Below, in pieces: positions 15,036 through 23,277 of a stretch of DNA of 64,000 nucleotides (positions are counted from its first letter, which is position 1; each line of letters starts with the position of its first letter). Source of the DNA: CAZKBP01 sp964551015 (GTDB lineage: Bacteria; Bacteroidota; Bacteroidia; Cytophagales; Microscillaceae); assembly GCA_964551015.1 (NCBI GenBank), contig CAZKBP010000001.1:1-64000 (forward strand), in the 5' to 3' direction. The notes beneath the pieces were generated by a model, which worked only from the letters and a program-made list of their open reading frames with translations, was not told where the DNA came from and ran no database searches. The position numbers and the translations under genes are program-made.

Positions 15036-15154
15036 GTTAAACGCACTATACCTGCCAAACTATTGATAATCAAGCTATTGTAGTGGCTGTGTTTAAATAG
15101 CTAACACTTTAACTACTTGATTGTGAATCACTTGGTTTTTATAGTGTGTTTAGT
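15036..15154. repeat. 119-bp imperfect palindrome (hairpin or MITE-like element)
   Basis: Bases pair in one continuous register (positions summing to 30190): 15036-15050 with 15140-15154 (15 pairs including G-U), then 15055-15058, 15062-15064, 15066-15074 (AATCAAG/CTTGATT core), 15078-15080 and 15082-15085 with their partners. About 39 of 50 positions per arm pair. The ends read GTTAAACGCACTATA and TATAGTGTGTTTAGT. It lies between divergent genes and could be a folded RNA, a small non-autonomous mobile element, or a large regulatory dyad. Confidence 0.6.
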
Positions 15155-15190
15155 CTGAGTAGAATCCGAGCAGGCTCAAAGAATTAGGAA

Positions 15191-15198
15191 TAATTTTG
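15191..15198 (+). promoter_or_regulatory. Bacteroidota-type -7 box before the kinase gene
   Basis: TAATTTTG is a full match to TAnnTTTG, 41 bases ahead of the kinase ATG. No -33 TTTG at proper spacing was recognised. Confidence 0.45.
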
Positions 15199-15239
15199 TA
15201 ACTTGGCATTTTAGCAAAACCACCAGATATCATTTCCAT

Positions 15240-17081
15240 ATGATCTTAGATGAACGCTATGAATACGATCCTAAGCAAGATCGTTTAGGAAGGGGAGGCT
15301 TTGGTACCGTCTATCAAGCCTATGATCAGCAAGAGCAATGCTATGTAGCCCTCAAGTTTGTCCAAAAAAGCAAGCTCCCTGAGCGTTATAGTCTTTATCA
15401 AGAAATTTTACGCATCAAAGGACTCCAACATCCTCACTTGGTAGAATATTATGATGCCTTCAAGAAGCCTTACGAAAATGTAGCAGGTGAAATGGACGAA
15501 ATGCAAGTGGGTGTGATGGAATATATCAACGGGGGCGATCTGGGGGCGTTCATGCGTACCAAAGCCGCTCAAAACGAAAAGCGGGTACGATCCATTTTAC
15601 TCGGCATTTTGAAAGGTCTGCAATTCCTGCATCAAAATAAAATTATCCATCGGGACATCAAGCCCCAGAATATTTTGCTAAAATTAGAAGGAAATCAAAT
15701 CATTCCCAAAATTGCAGATTTTAGCATCAGCAAGCAAATGGGAGGTGAAATGACCTCAGTTTCTGCTACCGTGGGCACGTATGAATATATGTCACCCGAG
15801 CAATTAGGCAAGGCCAATGCCAAGATCGGGCCTAGCTCAGATATTTGGTCTTTCGGCGTGTTGGCTTATCATTTGTTAGTGGGTAAATTACCCTTTGGCT
15901 CTCGTCGTACCGGCGATACCGATGGGCAAATCATTGCCAATATTGTCAATCCCAATACGCATCCAGATTTCCAGCATTTAAATCCACCTTATCGGGAAAT
16001 TATCCAAAAGTGCCTTTGCAAAAACATTGAAGATCGCTTCCAGTCTGTCGACGAAATCCTTCTCCTCTTAGACCAAGAAGAAGAACAAAACACGGAGGTA
16101 TTGCCCTTGAATACATCTTTGCAGGATATTTTTAAAACCCAAGAACCTCACCCCGACCAAACGATCATTCCCGAAAAAGAAGAACCAGCAATATACACAC
16201 AGACTAGCCTTCCAGAGCTGACATCCGACTCAGTATCAGCTGATATTTCATCGGATGAACCAATCGTAGAGGAGGAGGAGTCAGCAGCCTCCCCAGCAGA
16301 GATGGCCGAAAATCAAAGTATTTCCGCTCCCAAGACCAACTCTTCCAAGCCACCCCGTGAAGATAAAAGTGCCTCCCGTATGGCCTTGCTCATCGTATTG
16401 CTACTCTTAGCACTCACAGTAGGATATTTTGTGGTAAAGGGATTCCGCGATGGCAAGCAGGCTGCTCAAAACAGCGAGCGTACCGAAGCCACGCGTGATT
16501 CATTGACCCAGAAAGAGCAAGTAGACACGCGGGAAGAATCTGAGTCCACGCCACGATCTTCAAGCCAGTCATACACTGCCTCTCCTCGCTCAGAACAGGA
16601 ATATCCAACCCCATCAATTGGCTTAGATGGTGATACCAAGGTACTAGAAATCCCTAACGAAGATGGTACTACGCGTATAGAGATTAAAGAAAAATCAGGA
16701 ATCTTTACGGAAAGAAAAAAGGAGGGAAATCAGAGCCGACCTGCGAATAATAGATCGCGTACTTATACTTCTAACGCACCTAAGTACGATTACAAAGAGT
16801 CTTACCCCAATGGAAGCATTGTTTACCGGGATGGTCAAGCAGGTTTCATTGATCAACAAGGAAAGATCGTGATTCCGATTATGTACGAAGACTTTTCCAA
16901 CTTCCAAGAAGGACTCGCTGCGGTCAAAAAAGGAGGAAAATGGGGTTATATCAACCAAAGAAATCAAGTGGTCATTCCCTTTCGCTACGACCGCCCGGGC
17001 GTTTTCCGCAACGGCCGCGCCAACGTAACCCTCAAAGGTCAAGATTTTTATATTGATAAAAGAGGAAATCGGGTAGATTGA
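15240..17081 (+). CDS. Membrane Ser/Thr protein kinase with C-terminal WG repeats
   Basis: A 613-residue Hanks-type kinase. Residues about 9-275 hold the kinase domain: glycine loop LGRGGFGTVY (16-25), Lys39 in VALKFV, Glu55, catalytic HRDIKPQN (137-144), and YMSPEQ in the activation segment. The magnesium loop reads DFS (160-162) instead of DFG. A polar Glu/Ser-rich linker follows, then one transmembrane helix (about 380-402, MALLIVLLLLALTVGYFVV), a second polar linker and two to three WG repeats (FIDQQGKIVIPIMYEDFSNF, WGYINQRNQVVIPFRYD). The kinase is therefore cytoplasmic and the WG repeats are likely periplasmic, suggesting sensing outside and phosphorylation inside. Confidence 0.9.
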   Translation: MILDERYEYDPKQDRLGRGGFGTVYQAYDQQEQCYVALKFVQKSKLPERYSLYQEILRIKGLQHPHLVEYYDAFKKPYENVAGEMDEMQVGVMEYINGGDLGAFMRTKAAQNEKRVRSILLGILKGLQFLHQNKIIHRDIKPQNILLKLEGNQIIPKIADFSISKQMGGEMTSVSATVGTYEYMSPEQLGKANAKIGPSSDIWSFGVLAYHLLVGKLPFGSRRTGDTDGQIIANIVNPNTHPDFQHLNPPYREIIQKCLCKNIEDRFQSVDEILLLLDQEEEQNTEVLPLNTSLQDIFKTQEPHPDQTIIPEKEEPAIYTQTSLPELTSDSVSADISSDEPIVEEEESAASPAEMAENQSISAPKTNSSKPPREDKSASRMALLIVLLLLALTVGYFVVKGFRDGKQAAQNSERTEATRDSLTQKEQVDTREESESTPRSSSQSYTASPRSEQEYPTPSIGLDGDTKVLEIPNEDGTTRIEIKEKSGIFTERKKEGNQSRPANNRSRTYTSNAPKYDYKESYPNGSIVYRDGQAGFIDQQGKIVIPIMYEDFSNFQEGLAAVKKGGKWGYINQRNQVVIPFRYDRPGVFRNGRANVTLKGQDFYIDKRGNRVD

Positions 17082-17159
17082 TGTATGGACTGCGATTGAC
17101 GATGTACTTGGCACTATGGAAATATGAAGGCCGAGTTATTCACTAAAAACCTGACATAA

Positions 17160-17190
17160 AGAAAAAGCTGAGAAAATAAGTTCTCAGCCT
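17160..17190 (-). terminator. Terminator for lepA
   Basis: GCTGAGAA (17167-17174) pairs with TTCTCAGC (17181-17188). Read on the minus strand the hairpin is followed by a T-rich run, which fits the end of the lepA transcript. Confidence 0.6.
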
Positions 17191-17257
17191 TACGTGATTA
17201 AATAACTATCTTGGTTTGATACAGAGCAAACCGCCGCGCTTGGTCTTCGTATTCACC

Positions 17258-17300
17258 CTAACTCCTAACTCCTAACTCCTAACTCCTAACTCCTAACTCC
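17258..17300. repeat. Heptanucleotide tandem repeat (CTAACTC)6
   Basis: Six exact copies of the 7-bp unit CTAACTC run from 17258 to 17299, ending two bases before the lepA stop codon. Heptameric tandem repeats of this general kind are known from cyanobacteria and other bacteria; they may expand or shrink by slippage. Confidence 0.9.
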
Positions 17301-17301
17301 T

Positions 17302-19095
17302 CTACTGATCCAGCTTGAGCACCGCCATAAAGGCTTCTTGCGGAATTTCTACGCTACCCACTTGGCGCATACGTTTTTTACCCTTTTTCTGTTTTTCTAG
17401 GAGCTTTCGTTTACGGCTAATGTCCCCTCCGTAACACTTGGCGGTTACGTTCTTGCGCATGGCCTTCACGGTTTCACGAGCAATTACTTTCTGACCGATG
17501 GCAGCTTGGATGGCAATTTCAAAAAGTTGGCGAGGCAGTAGTTCTCTGAGCTTTTCACAGAGGCGTTTGCCCCATTCGTAGGCTTTGTCTCGGTGTACGA
17601 TGGCAGAGAGGGCGTCTACTTTTTCACCATTGAGTAGAATATCTAGCTTGACCATCGTGGAAGCCTGAAAGCCAATGAGTTCATAATCCAAAGAAGCATA
17701 TCCTCGGGAGATTGTTTTGAGACGGTCAAAAAAGTCAAAAACAATTTCGGCCAGAGGCAACTCAAAAATCATTTCTACGCGGTCAGCCGTGAGGTAGTGC
17801 TGGTTTTTGATGACGCCTCGCTTGTCCATACAGAGCCCCATGACGGGTCCTACGTATTCAGCTTTGGTAATGATTTGTGCTTTGACAAAGGGTTCCTCTA
17901 TTTTGTCCATCTTGTTGGGCTCGGGCATATCTGAGGGAGCATTCACAATTTGTAGCTCACCACTCGATAGATAGGCTCGAAACTGTACCGAAGGAACGGT
18001 CGTAATCACGGTCATATCAAATTCGCGCTCCAAGCGTTCTTGAATGATCTCCATATGGAGCATTCCCAAGAAGCCACAGCGGAAACCAAAACCCAAAGCC
18101 GCTGAAGTTTCTGGTTCCCAGATCAAGGAGGCATCGTTGAGCTGGAGCTTCTCCATGGCGTCGCGTAGGTCTTCAAACTCGCTGGTCTCCACGGGATAAA
18201 TACCCGCGAATACCATCGGCTTTACATCTTCAAAACCTTTAATGGCTTTGGCAGGTTGGTTTACGTGCGTAATGGTATCACCTACTTTTACCTCTTTGGC
18301 ATTTTTGATCCCTGAGATCAAGTATCCCACATTGCCATACCCGATGTCATTTTGGGGTTCTTGTTTCAATTTGAGAACGCCGATCTCATCGGCTCCGTAT
18401 TCTTTGCCTGTGTTGACAAATTTTACCAGATCATTTTTTCGGATAGTTCCGTTGAAGACGCGGAAGAAAACCTCCACCCCACGGAAGGGATTGAACTGCG
18501 AATCAAAGATCAGCGCTTGCAAAGGAGCGTCTGGATCGCCTTTGGGTGCGGGAATACGCTCTATCACCGCCTGCAAAATATCTTCAATACCAATCCCAGT
18601 TTTACCACTGGCTCGGATTACATCCTCTCTTTCGCAGCCGACTAGATCTACAATTTCATCTGTAACCTCCTCAGGCATAGCGTGTGGCAGATCTATCTTA
18701 TTGAGTACGGGGATAATTTCCAAATCATTTCCGATCGCGAGGTACAAATTGGAGATCGTTTGAGCCTCAATTCCCTGCGAAGAGTCCACCACGAGGAGTG
18801 CTCCTTCACAAGCCATGATGGAGCGAGAGACTTCGTAAGAAAAGTCCACGTGGCCGGGCGTATCAATCAAGTTGAGGGTGTAGAGTTCGCCCTGATATTC
18901 GTATTGCATTTGGATGGCATGGCTTTTGATCGTTATACCGCGTTCACGCTCTAAGTCCATATCATCCAGTAATTGCTCTTGCATTTCCCGATCTGAGATC
19001 GTGTGGGTATGCTCCAATAGCCGGTCAGCTAAGGTACTCTTACCGTGGTCGATATGAGCAATGATGCAAAAATTTCGGATGTTACTTCTTTTCAT
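17302..19095 (-). CDS. lepA: Elongation factor 4 (LepA), ribosome back-translocase GTPase
   Basis: A 597-residue translational GTPase. The N-terminus MKRSNIRNFCIIAHIDHGKS contains the G1 loop (AHIDHGKST), followed by G2 (RERGITIKS), G3 (DTPGHVDF), G4 (NKIDLP) and G5. Domains II and III follow, then the LepA-specific C-terminal domain with KCYGGDISRKRKLLEKQKKG, which is the hallmark that separates LepA from EF-G. The length is the usual one. LepA binds stalled or mispaused ribosomes and can reverse translocation. A heptamer repeat abuts its stop codon. Confidence 0.98.
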   Translation of the reverse strand: MKRSNIRNFCIIAHIDHGKSTLADRLLEHTHTISDREMQEQLLDDMDLERERGITIKSHAIQMQYEYQGELYTLNLIDTPGHVDFSYEVSRSIMACEGALLVVDSSQGIEAQTISNLYLAIGNDLEIIPVLNKIDLPHAMPEEVTDEIVDLVGCEREDVIRASGKTGIGIEDILQAVIERIPAPKGDPDAPLQALIFDSQFNPFRGVEVFFRVFNGTIRKNDLVKFVNTGKEYGADEIGVLKLKQEPQNDIGYGNVGYLISGIKNAKEVKVGDTITHVNQPAKAIKGFEDVKPMVFAGIYPVETSEFEDLRDAMEKLQLNDASLIWEPETSAALGFGFRCGFLGMLHMEIIQERLEREFDMTVITTVPSVQFRAYLSSGELQIVNAPSDMPEPNKMDKIEEPFVKAQIITKAEYVGPVMGLCMDKRGVIKNQHYLTADRVEMIFELPLAEIVFDFFDRLKTISRGYASLDYELIGFQASTMVKLDILLNGEKVDALSAIVHRDKAYEWGKRLCEKLRELLPRQLFEIAIQAAIGQKVIARETVKAMRKNVTAKCYGGDISRKRKLLEKQKKGKKRMRQVGSVEIPQEAFMAVLKLDQ

Positions 19096-19208
19096 ATAAA
19101 TACAAAAATAACGATAATTCTAATATATAAACGCTAACTTTTCTTAAAAAAATCTTTTGTTTTAGTAAAAGGAACTCATGAAATGTTTTTCTTTTTTTGA
19201 GAAAAAAC

Positions 19209-19216
19209 TAACTTTG
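19209..19216 (+). promoter_or_regulatory. Bacteroidota-type -7 box before the OmpA-family gene
   Basis: TAACTTTG matches TAnnTTTG fully, 62 bases ahead of the ATG at 19279. The upstream sequence is T-rich but a correctly spaced -33 is unclear. Confidence 0.45.
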
Positions 19217-19278
19217 TAATATATGATCCTAGTTAGCGTTGAGAAAAACAGATAGCCACCTTTTAAATCAATAGCCAA

Positions 19279-20607
19279 ATGTTGAACTACAATGTTTTAT
19301 CCCTCCGATCAGTTTGGAGTTTTTTAGCAATCATTTTGCTAAATTACGCGGCTGTGGCTCAGGAGAATCCAAATTTTGATTCTCAGAATCTAGTGAATAA
19401 CGCTAGCTTTGAGGAACTGAATGACTGCCCTGCCGAATATGGAGCCATGGACGAGGCGATCGGATGGATGTCTTTGAATTTTACCCCAGATTTATTCAAT
19501 ATTTGTGCAACTGACCCCAAAGTAGGGGCCCCTCAAAACTATTTTGGTAATCAAGCTCCTGCCGATGGAAATGGCTACGCGGGTATCTTGGCTTATCACG
19601 AACGCTCCCCACTCGAGTTTATTGCTACCAATCTGACCGAGCCCTTGGAGAAAGGTAAAAAGTATGAAGTAAGTTTTAAGCTGAGTTGGGCAAAAATTTA
19701 TTCTAATTATGCTTGTGATAATTTGGGAATTCTTTTCACCAATGATCTAGATAGTGCTATTCACGCCAGAAAGGCGGATATAGTAGTAGATGAAATTATC
19801 TCCGAAACCAACTGGGTGACTATTTCCAAGACCATTGTGGTAGGAGAGCCTTATCAATTTATTGTGATTGGCAATTTTGCTGGAAAGGAGGCCACCAAAA
19901 CGTATCCTTTTCAAAAATCTGGTTATCCTGGCGCCTATTATTTTCTGGATGATATTAAAGTAGTACCTGTGGATGAAGAAGCCAATCAAGATAGCTTTAT
20001 TAAAATTTCTGGAAATATATATGACCAAGCCACACAAAAACCAGTTCCGGCACGTATTGACTTCGTGCTGGCGGATATCCCATACCGCGCTTTTGAAGAA
20101 GCAGACGCTACCGAAGGGCGTTATGAGTTCAGCCATATGCTCAAATCTGACCGTTTTTATTTGGAGGTGAAGTCAGAAGGTTATTTTAGCCAACGTATCT
20201 TAGTAAAAGACAACGAAGAGGCGGAATTGACCAAAGATTTTTACTTGAAACCCATTGAAATCGGTAGTTCGGTCGTATTATATGATATTTTCTTCGAATC
20301 GGGCAAAGCGACCTTAGAAGAAGCATCCTACCCAGCTCTTAAACTTTTGGCTTCTTTTTTACAAGAACATCCAGAGTACAAGATAGAAATTTCAGGGCAT
20401 ACTGATAACGAAGGCGACGATGGCGACAATCTCAAACTCTCTCAAGCCCGCGCTCAGGCGGTAGTTGATTATTTGATCGATGAGGGTTTTATCAGTCCCA
20501 AGCGAATGATTGCCAAAGGTTATGGAGAGCTCTTTCCAATTGCCTCCAATGAAGATGATTTGGGAAGGCTGCAAAACCGACGGGTCGAGCTTAAAATTAT
20601 CGAGTAG
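19279..20607 (+). CDS. OmpA-family outer-membrane protein with N-terminal sandwich domains
   Basis: A 442-residue exported protein. After a signal peptide (about 1-28, ending AAVAQ) comes a carbohydrate-binding-module-like beta-sandwich (about 35-235: LVNNASFEELNDCPAEYGA, WAKIYSNYACDNLGILFT). Next is a carboxypeptidase-regulatory-like domain (about 243-322, ISGNIYDQATQKPVPARIDF), and then an OmpA C-terminal domain (about 332-442: LYDIFFESGKATLEEASYPA, ISGHTDNEGDDGDNLKLSQA, RMIAKGYGELFPIASN, NRRVELKI), which binds diaminopimelate in peptidoglycan. It likely links the outer membrane to the wall. It is followed 21 bases later by rsmE in the same direction. Confidence 0.88.
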   Translation: MLNYNVLSLRSVWSFLAIILLNYAAVAQENPNFDSQNLVNNASFEELNDCPAEYGAMDEAIGWMSLNFTPDLFNICATDPKVGAPQNYFGNQAPADGNGYAGILAYHERSPLEFIATNLTEPLEKGKKYEVSFKLSWAKIYSNYACDNLGILFTNDLDSAIHARKADIVVDEIISETNWVTISKTIVVGEPYQFIVIGNFAGKEATKTYPFQKSGYPGAYYFLDDIKVVPVDEEANQDSFIKISGNIYDQATQKPVPARIDFVLADIPYRAFEEADATEGRYEFSHMLKSDRFYLEVKSEGYFSQRILVKDNEEAELTKDFYLKPIEIGSSVVLYDIFFESGKATLEEASYPALKLLASFLQEHPEYKIEISGHTDNEGDDGDNLKLSQARAQAVVDYLIDEGFISPKRMIAKGYGELFPIASNEDDLGRLQNRRVELKIIE

Positions 20608-20628
20608 TATACAGGCTTCCAAGTAAAT

Positions 20629-21330
20629 ATGTCTCTTTTCTACGTGCCTGATCTCCAAGTAGATAGCACTTCATTAAATACCGAGGAGTCTCATCACGCG
20701 GTCAAAGTATTGCGCCACCAAAGGGGCGACCAGATACAAATCACGAATGGGCAAGGCCGTTTTTTTTGGGCTGAAATCACCGAAGCGCATCCAAAGCATT
20801 GTGGTATCCGAATTTCAAAAACGGAGACGGTTCCGCCTCGTGATTACTACATTCATATGGCTTTGTCTCCTACCAAAAGCATAGACCGCACCGAATGGTT
20901 TGTAGAAAAGGCAGTGGAGTTGGGGGTTGATGAAATTAGCTTCTTACTCTGCGAACATTCTGAACGCAAGCATCTCAAGCTTGAACGCTTAGAAAGGATT
21001 GCCATCAGCGCGATGAAGCAATCTTTGCAGGCTTATCTTCCCAAGCTACACGAACTGGTCAAATTTCAAGATTTTATCCAGCAATCTCTTCCTCAGGATT
21101 TTAAATTCATTGCCTATGTCAATGAGCAAAATCCAGCGCTCAAACAAATTGCCTCTCCAAAAGCTTCTTATTGTCTACTGATTGGCCCCGAAGGAGACTT
21201 TTCACCCTCAGAAATAGACTTAGCTTTGAATAATCACTTTAAAGCTGTAAGTTTAGGCTCGAATCGGTACAGAACCGAGACTGCGGGCATAATTGCCTGC
21301 CATTGGCTGAATTTAATCCAAGCTAAGTAA
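20629..21330 (+). CDS. rsmE: 16S rRNA m3U1498 methyltransferase RsmE
   Basis: A 233-residue SPOUT (trefoil-knot) methyltransferase that methylates N3 of U1498 in 16S rRNA. An N-terminal PUA-like segment (ESHHAVKVLRHQRGDQIQIT) is followed by the conserved ALSPTKSIDRTEWFVEKAVE and the knot motifs LLIGPEGDFSPSEI and SLGSNRYRTETAGI, which bind S-adenosylmethionine. The length is typical. It lies between an OmpA-family gene and a DUF4159 gene, the latter a frequent partner in Bacteroidota. Confidence 0.97.
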   Translation: MSLFYVPDLQVDSTSLNTEESHHAVKVLRHQRGDQIQITNGQGRFFWAEITEAHPKHCGIRISKTETVPPRDYYIHMALSPTKSIDRTEWFVEKAVELGVDEISFLLCEHSERKHLKLERLERIAISAMKQSLQAYLPKLHELVKFQDFIQQSLPQDFKFIAYVNEQNPALKQIASPKASYCLLIGPEGDFSPSEIDLALNNHFKAVSLGSNRYRTETAGIIACHWLNLIQAK

Positions 21331-21386
21331 CAAAACCTTACTTAACCCAGCCCTAAATTCTCATCAAACAAAAACGGAAAGAATTT

Positions 21387-22067
21387 ATGATTTCAAGAAA
21401 TTTTACCCGAAAACTATCCTTGCTGATGGTTTTCTCACTGCTAGTCTTGCTGCATGCAAGAGCACAAATCCCTACCTACCGAATTGCCAAACTGAAATAC
21501 AACGGAGGAGGAGATTGGTATTCCAATAAAACCTCGCTACCCAACTTGATCGAGTTCTGCAACCGAAATCTAAATATGAATTTGGAACCAGAAGAAGACG
21601 TGGTAGAAGTCGGAGAGGCGGAAATATTTTCTTATCCTTTCGTGTATATGACAGGGCACGGCAATGTAGTCTTTAGTGATGCCGAGGCACAAAATCTTCG
21701 CAAGTACCTGATGTCAGGTGGTTTTCTACACATTGATGATAATTATGGGCTAGATCAATTTGTCCGTTTGGAAATGAAAAAAGTATTCCCCGAACTGGAG
21801 TTTGTAGAATTACCTTTTGACCATCCGATTTATCATCAAAAATATGATTTCGCGGAAGGCTTACCCAAAATTCACGAACACGATGATAAGCCACCCCAGG
21901 GATTTGGGATTATTTACGAAGGCCGCTTAGTCTGCTTTTATAGCTATGAATCTGATCTAGGCGATGGTTGGGAAGACCAATCCGTGCACAATGACCCGGA
22001 GGTTGTCCGGCAGCAAGCCCTGCGGATGGGAGCAAATATCTTAACTTATGCCCTGACGAATTATTAA
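21387..22067 (+). CDS. DUF4159 domain protein, exported
   Basis: A 226-residue protein with signal peptide (about 1-26, LLMVFSLLVLLHARAQIP). The mature part has the DUF4159 pattern: RIAKLKYNGGGDWYSNKTSL, FPFVYMTGHG-like YPFVYMTGHGNVVFSDAEAQ, GGFLHIDDNYGLDQFVRLEM, and a C-terminal R-x-G-x-N helix. The fold is related to the glutamine-amidotransferase-like flavodoxin fold, but no nucleophile is evident; the function is unknown. In Bacteroidota it often follows rsmE, as here (56 bases later). Confidence 0.92.
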   Translation: MISRNFTRKLSLLMVFSLLVLLHARAQIPTYRIAKLKYNGGGDWYSNKTSLPNLIEFCNRNLNMNLEPEEDVVEVGEAEIFSYPFVYMTGHGNVVFSDAEAQNLRKYLMSGGFLHIDDNYGLDQFVRLEMKKVFPELEFVELPFDHPIYHQKYDFAEGLPKIHEHDDKPPQGFGIIYEGRLVCFYSYESDLGDGWEDQSVHNDPEVVRQQALRMGANILTYALTNY

Positions 22068-22262
22068 TTTTCAATTCTTTTAAAATCTTTTATATATTGC
22101 GAATACAATAAGATTGAATTGTTTGTAGAGGAGATTGACTAATTTTAAGTTGATACTTGACCTACCAACAAAAATCAATTCTTTTTACTGCAAGAAACTT
22201 TCTCATTACAATAATTATTAAACTGATGCACTCTTCTACAAGGAGAGGCTAAATTATACTTT

Positions 22263-23015
22263 ATGATCGTTATTCTAATTTTCTTCGTATTGCACTGGTA
22301 TTTATCACTCTTTTGCCAGACCTTCTTTCTCCATCGTTATGCAGCCCATCGTATGTTTACGATGAGCAAGTTTTGGGAAAAATACTTTAGCGTTTTGTCT
22401 TATATCAGTCAAGGCTCTTCTTACCTAAGCCCCAGAGCTTATGCCATTTTGCACCGTATGCACCATGCATTCAGTGATACCGAAAAAGACCCACATTCTC
22501 CCCATCACGCCAAAAATCTTTTCGTGATGATGTGGAAAACTAAGGAAGCTTACATAAATTTCTCCCGCGACCTGGTGAAGCCTGAACCCCGTTTTGAGGC
22601 CAAGCCGATCTGGAAAGCGATCGAGAGACTGGGCGAAAACTGGATTTCTCGAGTCATGTGGGGCGTGATTTATACTTTGATTTACATTTGGGCCTATATC
22701 CAATTTGATATGCCTTGGTACTTCTTCCTTTTATTACCTGTACATTACTTGATGGGTCCTATTCACGGGGCAATTGTTAACTGGAGTGGGCACATGTACG
22801 GTTATTCCAATTTTGATAATAACGATAAATCCAAAAACTCGCTCATCTTTGATATATTAATGCTGGGAGAATTATTCCAAAATAATCACCACAAACTACC
22901 CCAACGTGTGAATTTTGGAGCCAAGTGGTTCGAGTTTGATCCTACTTATCCCGTAATCAAAGTCTTGATGTGGCTGAAAATTATCCGCCTCAATCCTAAG
23001 CCCGTTGGACATTAA
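22263..23015 (+). CDS. Acyl-CoA / fatty-acid desaturase (delta-9 type)
   Basis: A 250-residue membrane di-iron desaturase. The three histidine boxes are HRYAAHR (early, after FFLHRY), RMHHAFSD and NNHHKLP. Hydrophobic segments at about 1-15, 40-60, 138-165 and 165-190 give the usual membrane hairpins. The protein is shorter than eukaryotic stearoyl-CoA desaturases but normal for this Bacteroidota group. It would insert a double bond into membrane fatty acids, adjusting fluidity. The 195-base upstream region holds an imperfect inverted repeat (GAATTG at 22116 and CAATTC at 22176), a possible regulatory dyad. The gene ends before a terminator. Confidence 0.93.
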   Translation: MIVILIFFVLHWYLSLFCQTFFLHRYAAHRMFTMSKFWEKYFSVLSYISQGSSYLSPRAYAILHRMHHAFSDTEKDPHSPHHAKNLFVMMWKTKEAYINFSRDLVKPEPRFEAKPIWKAIERLGENWISRVMWGVIYTLIYIWAYIQFDMPWYFFLLLPVHYLMGPIHGAIVNWSGHMYGYSNFDNNDKSKNSLIFDILMLGELFQNNHHKLPQRVNFGAKWFEFDPTYPVIKVLMWLKIIRLNPKPVGH

Positions 23016-23037
23016 CAGCTAGACGCCCTGACTGTGA

Positions 23038-23064
23038 AGCTCCTCCAAAGAGGGGCTTTTTTTA
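23038..23064 (+). terminator. Terminator after the desaturase gene
   Basis: AGCTCCTC (23038-23045) pairs with GAGGGGCT (23050-23057) over loop CAAA and is followed by seven or more T. Confidence 0.85.
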
Positions 23065-23277
23065 TATCGTCATTATTTCTATTTAGAATAATTTTAAATA
23101 AACTTGAATTCTTTTATTTTTGTTAAGATGAAAGACAAGCGTCATTTTATGTAGTTTTAAGCCAAAAGGAGGTAAGCAGCGGTGAAAATTCTCACACAAG
23201 TACCAGTTTGTGAATATTGGATCATGTTTTAATTAAATGCTGATTGCTACTTCCCTTAGATCTTACCAGAAAGAAAT

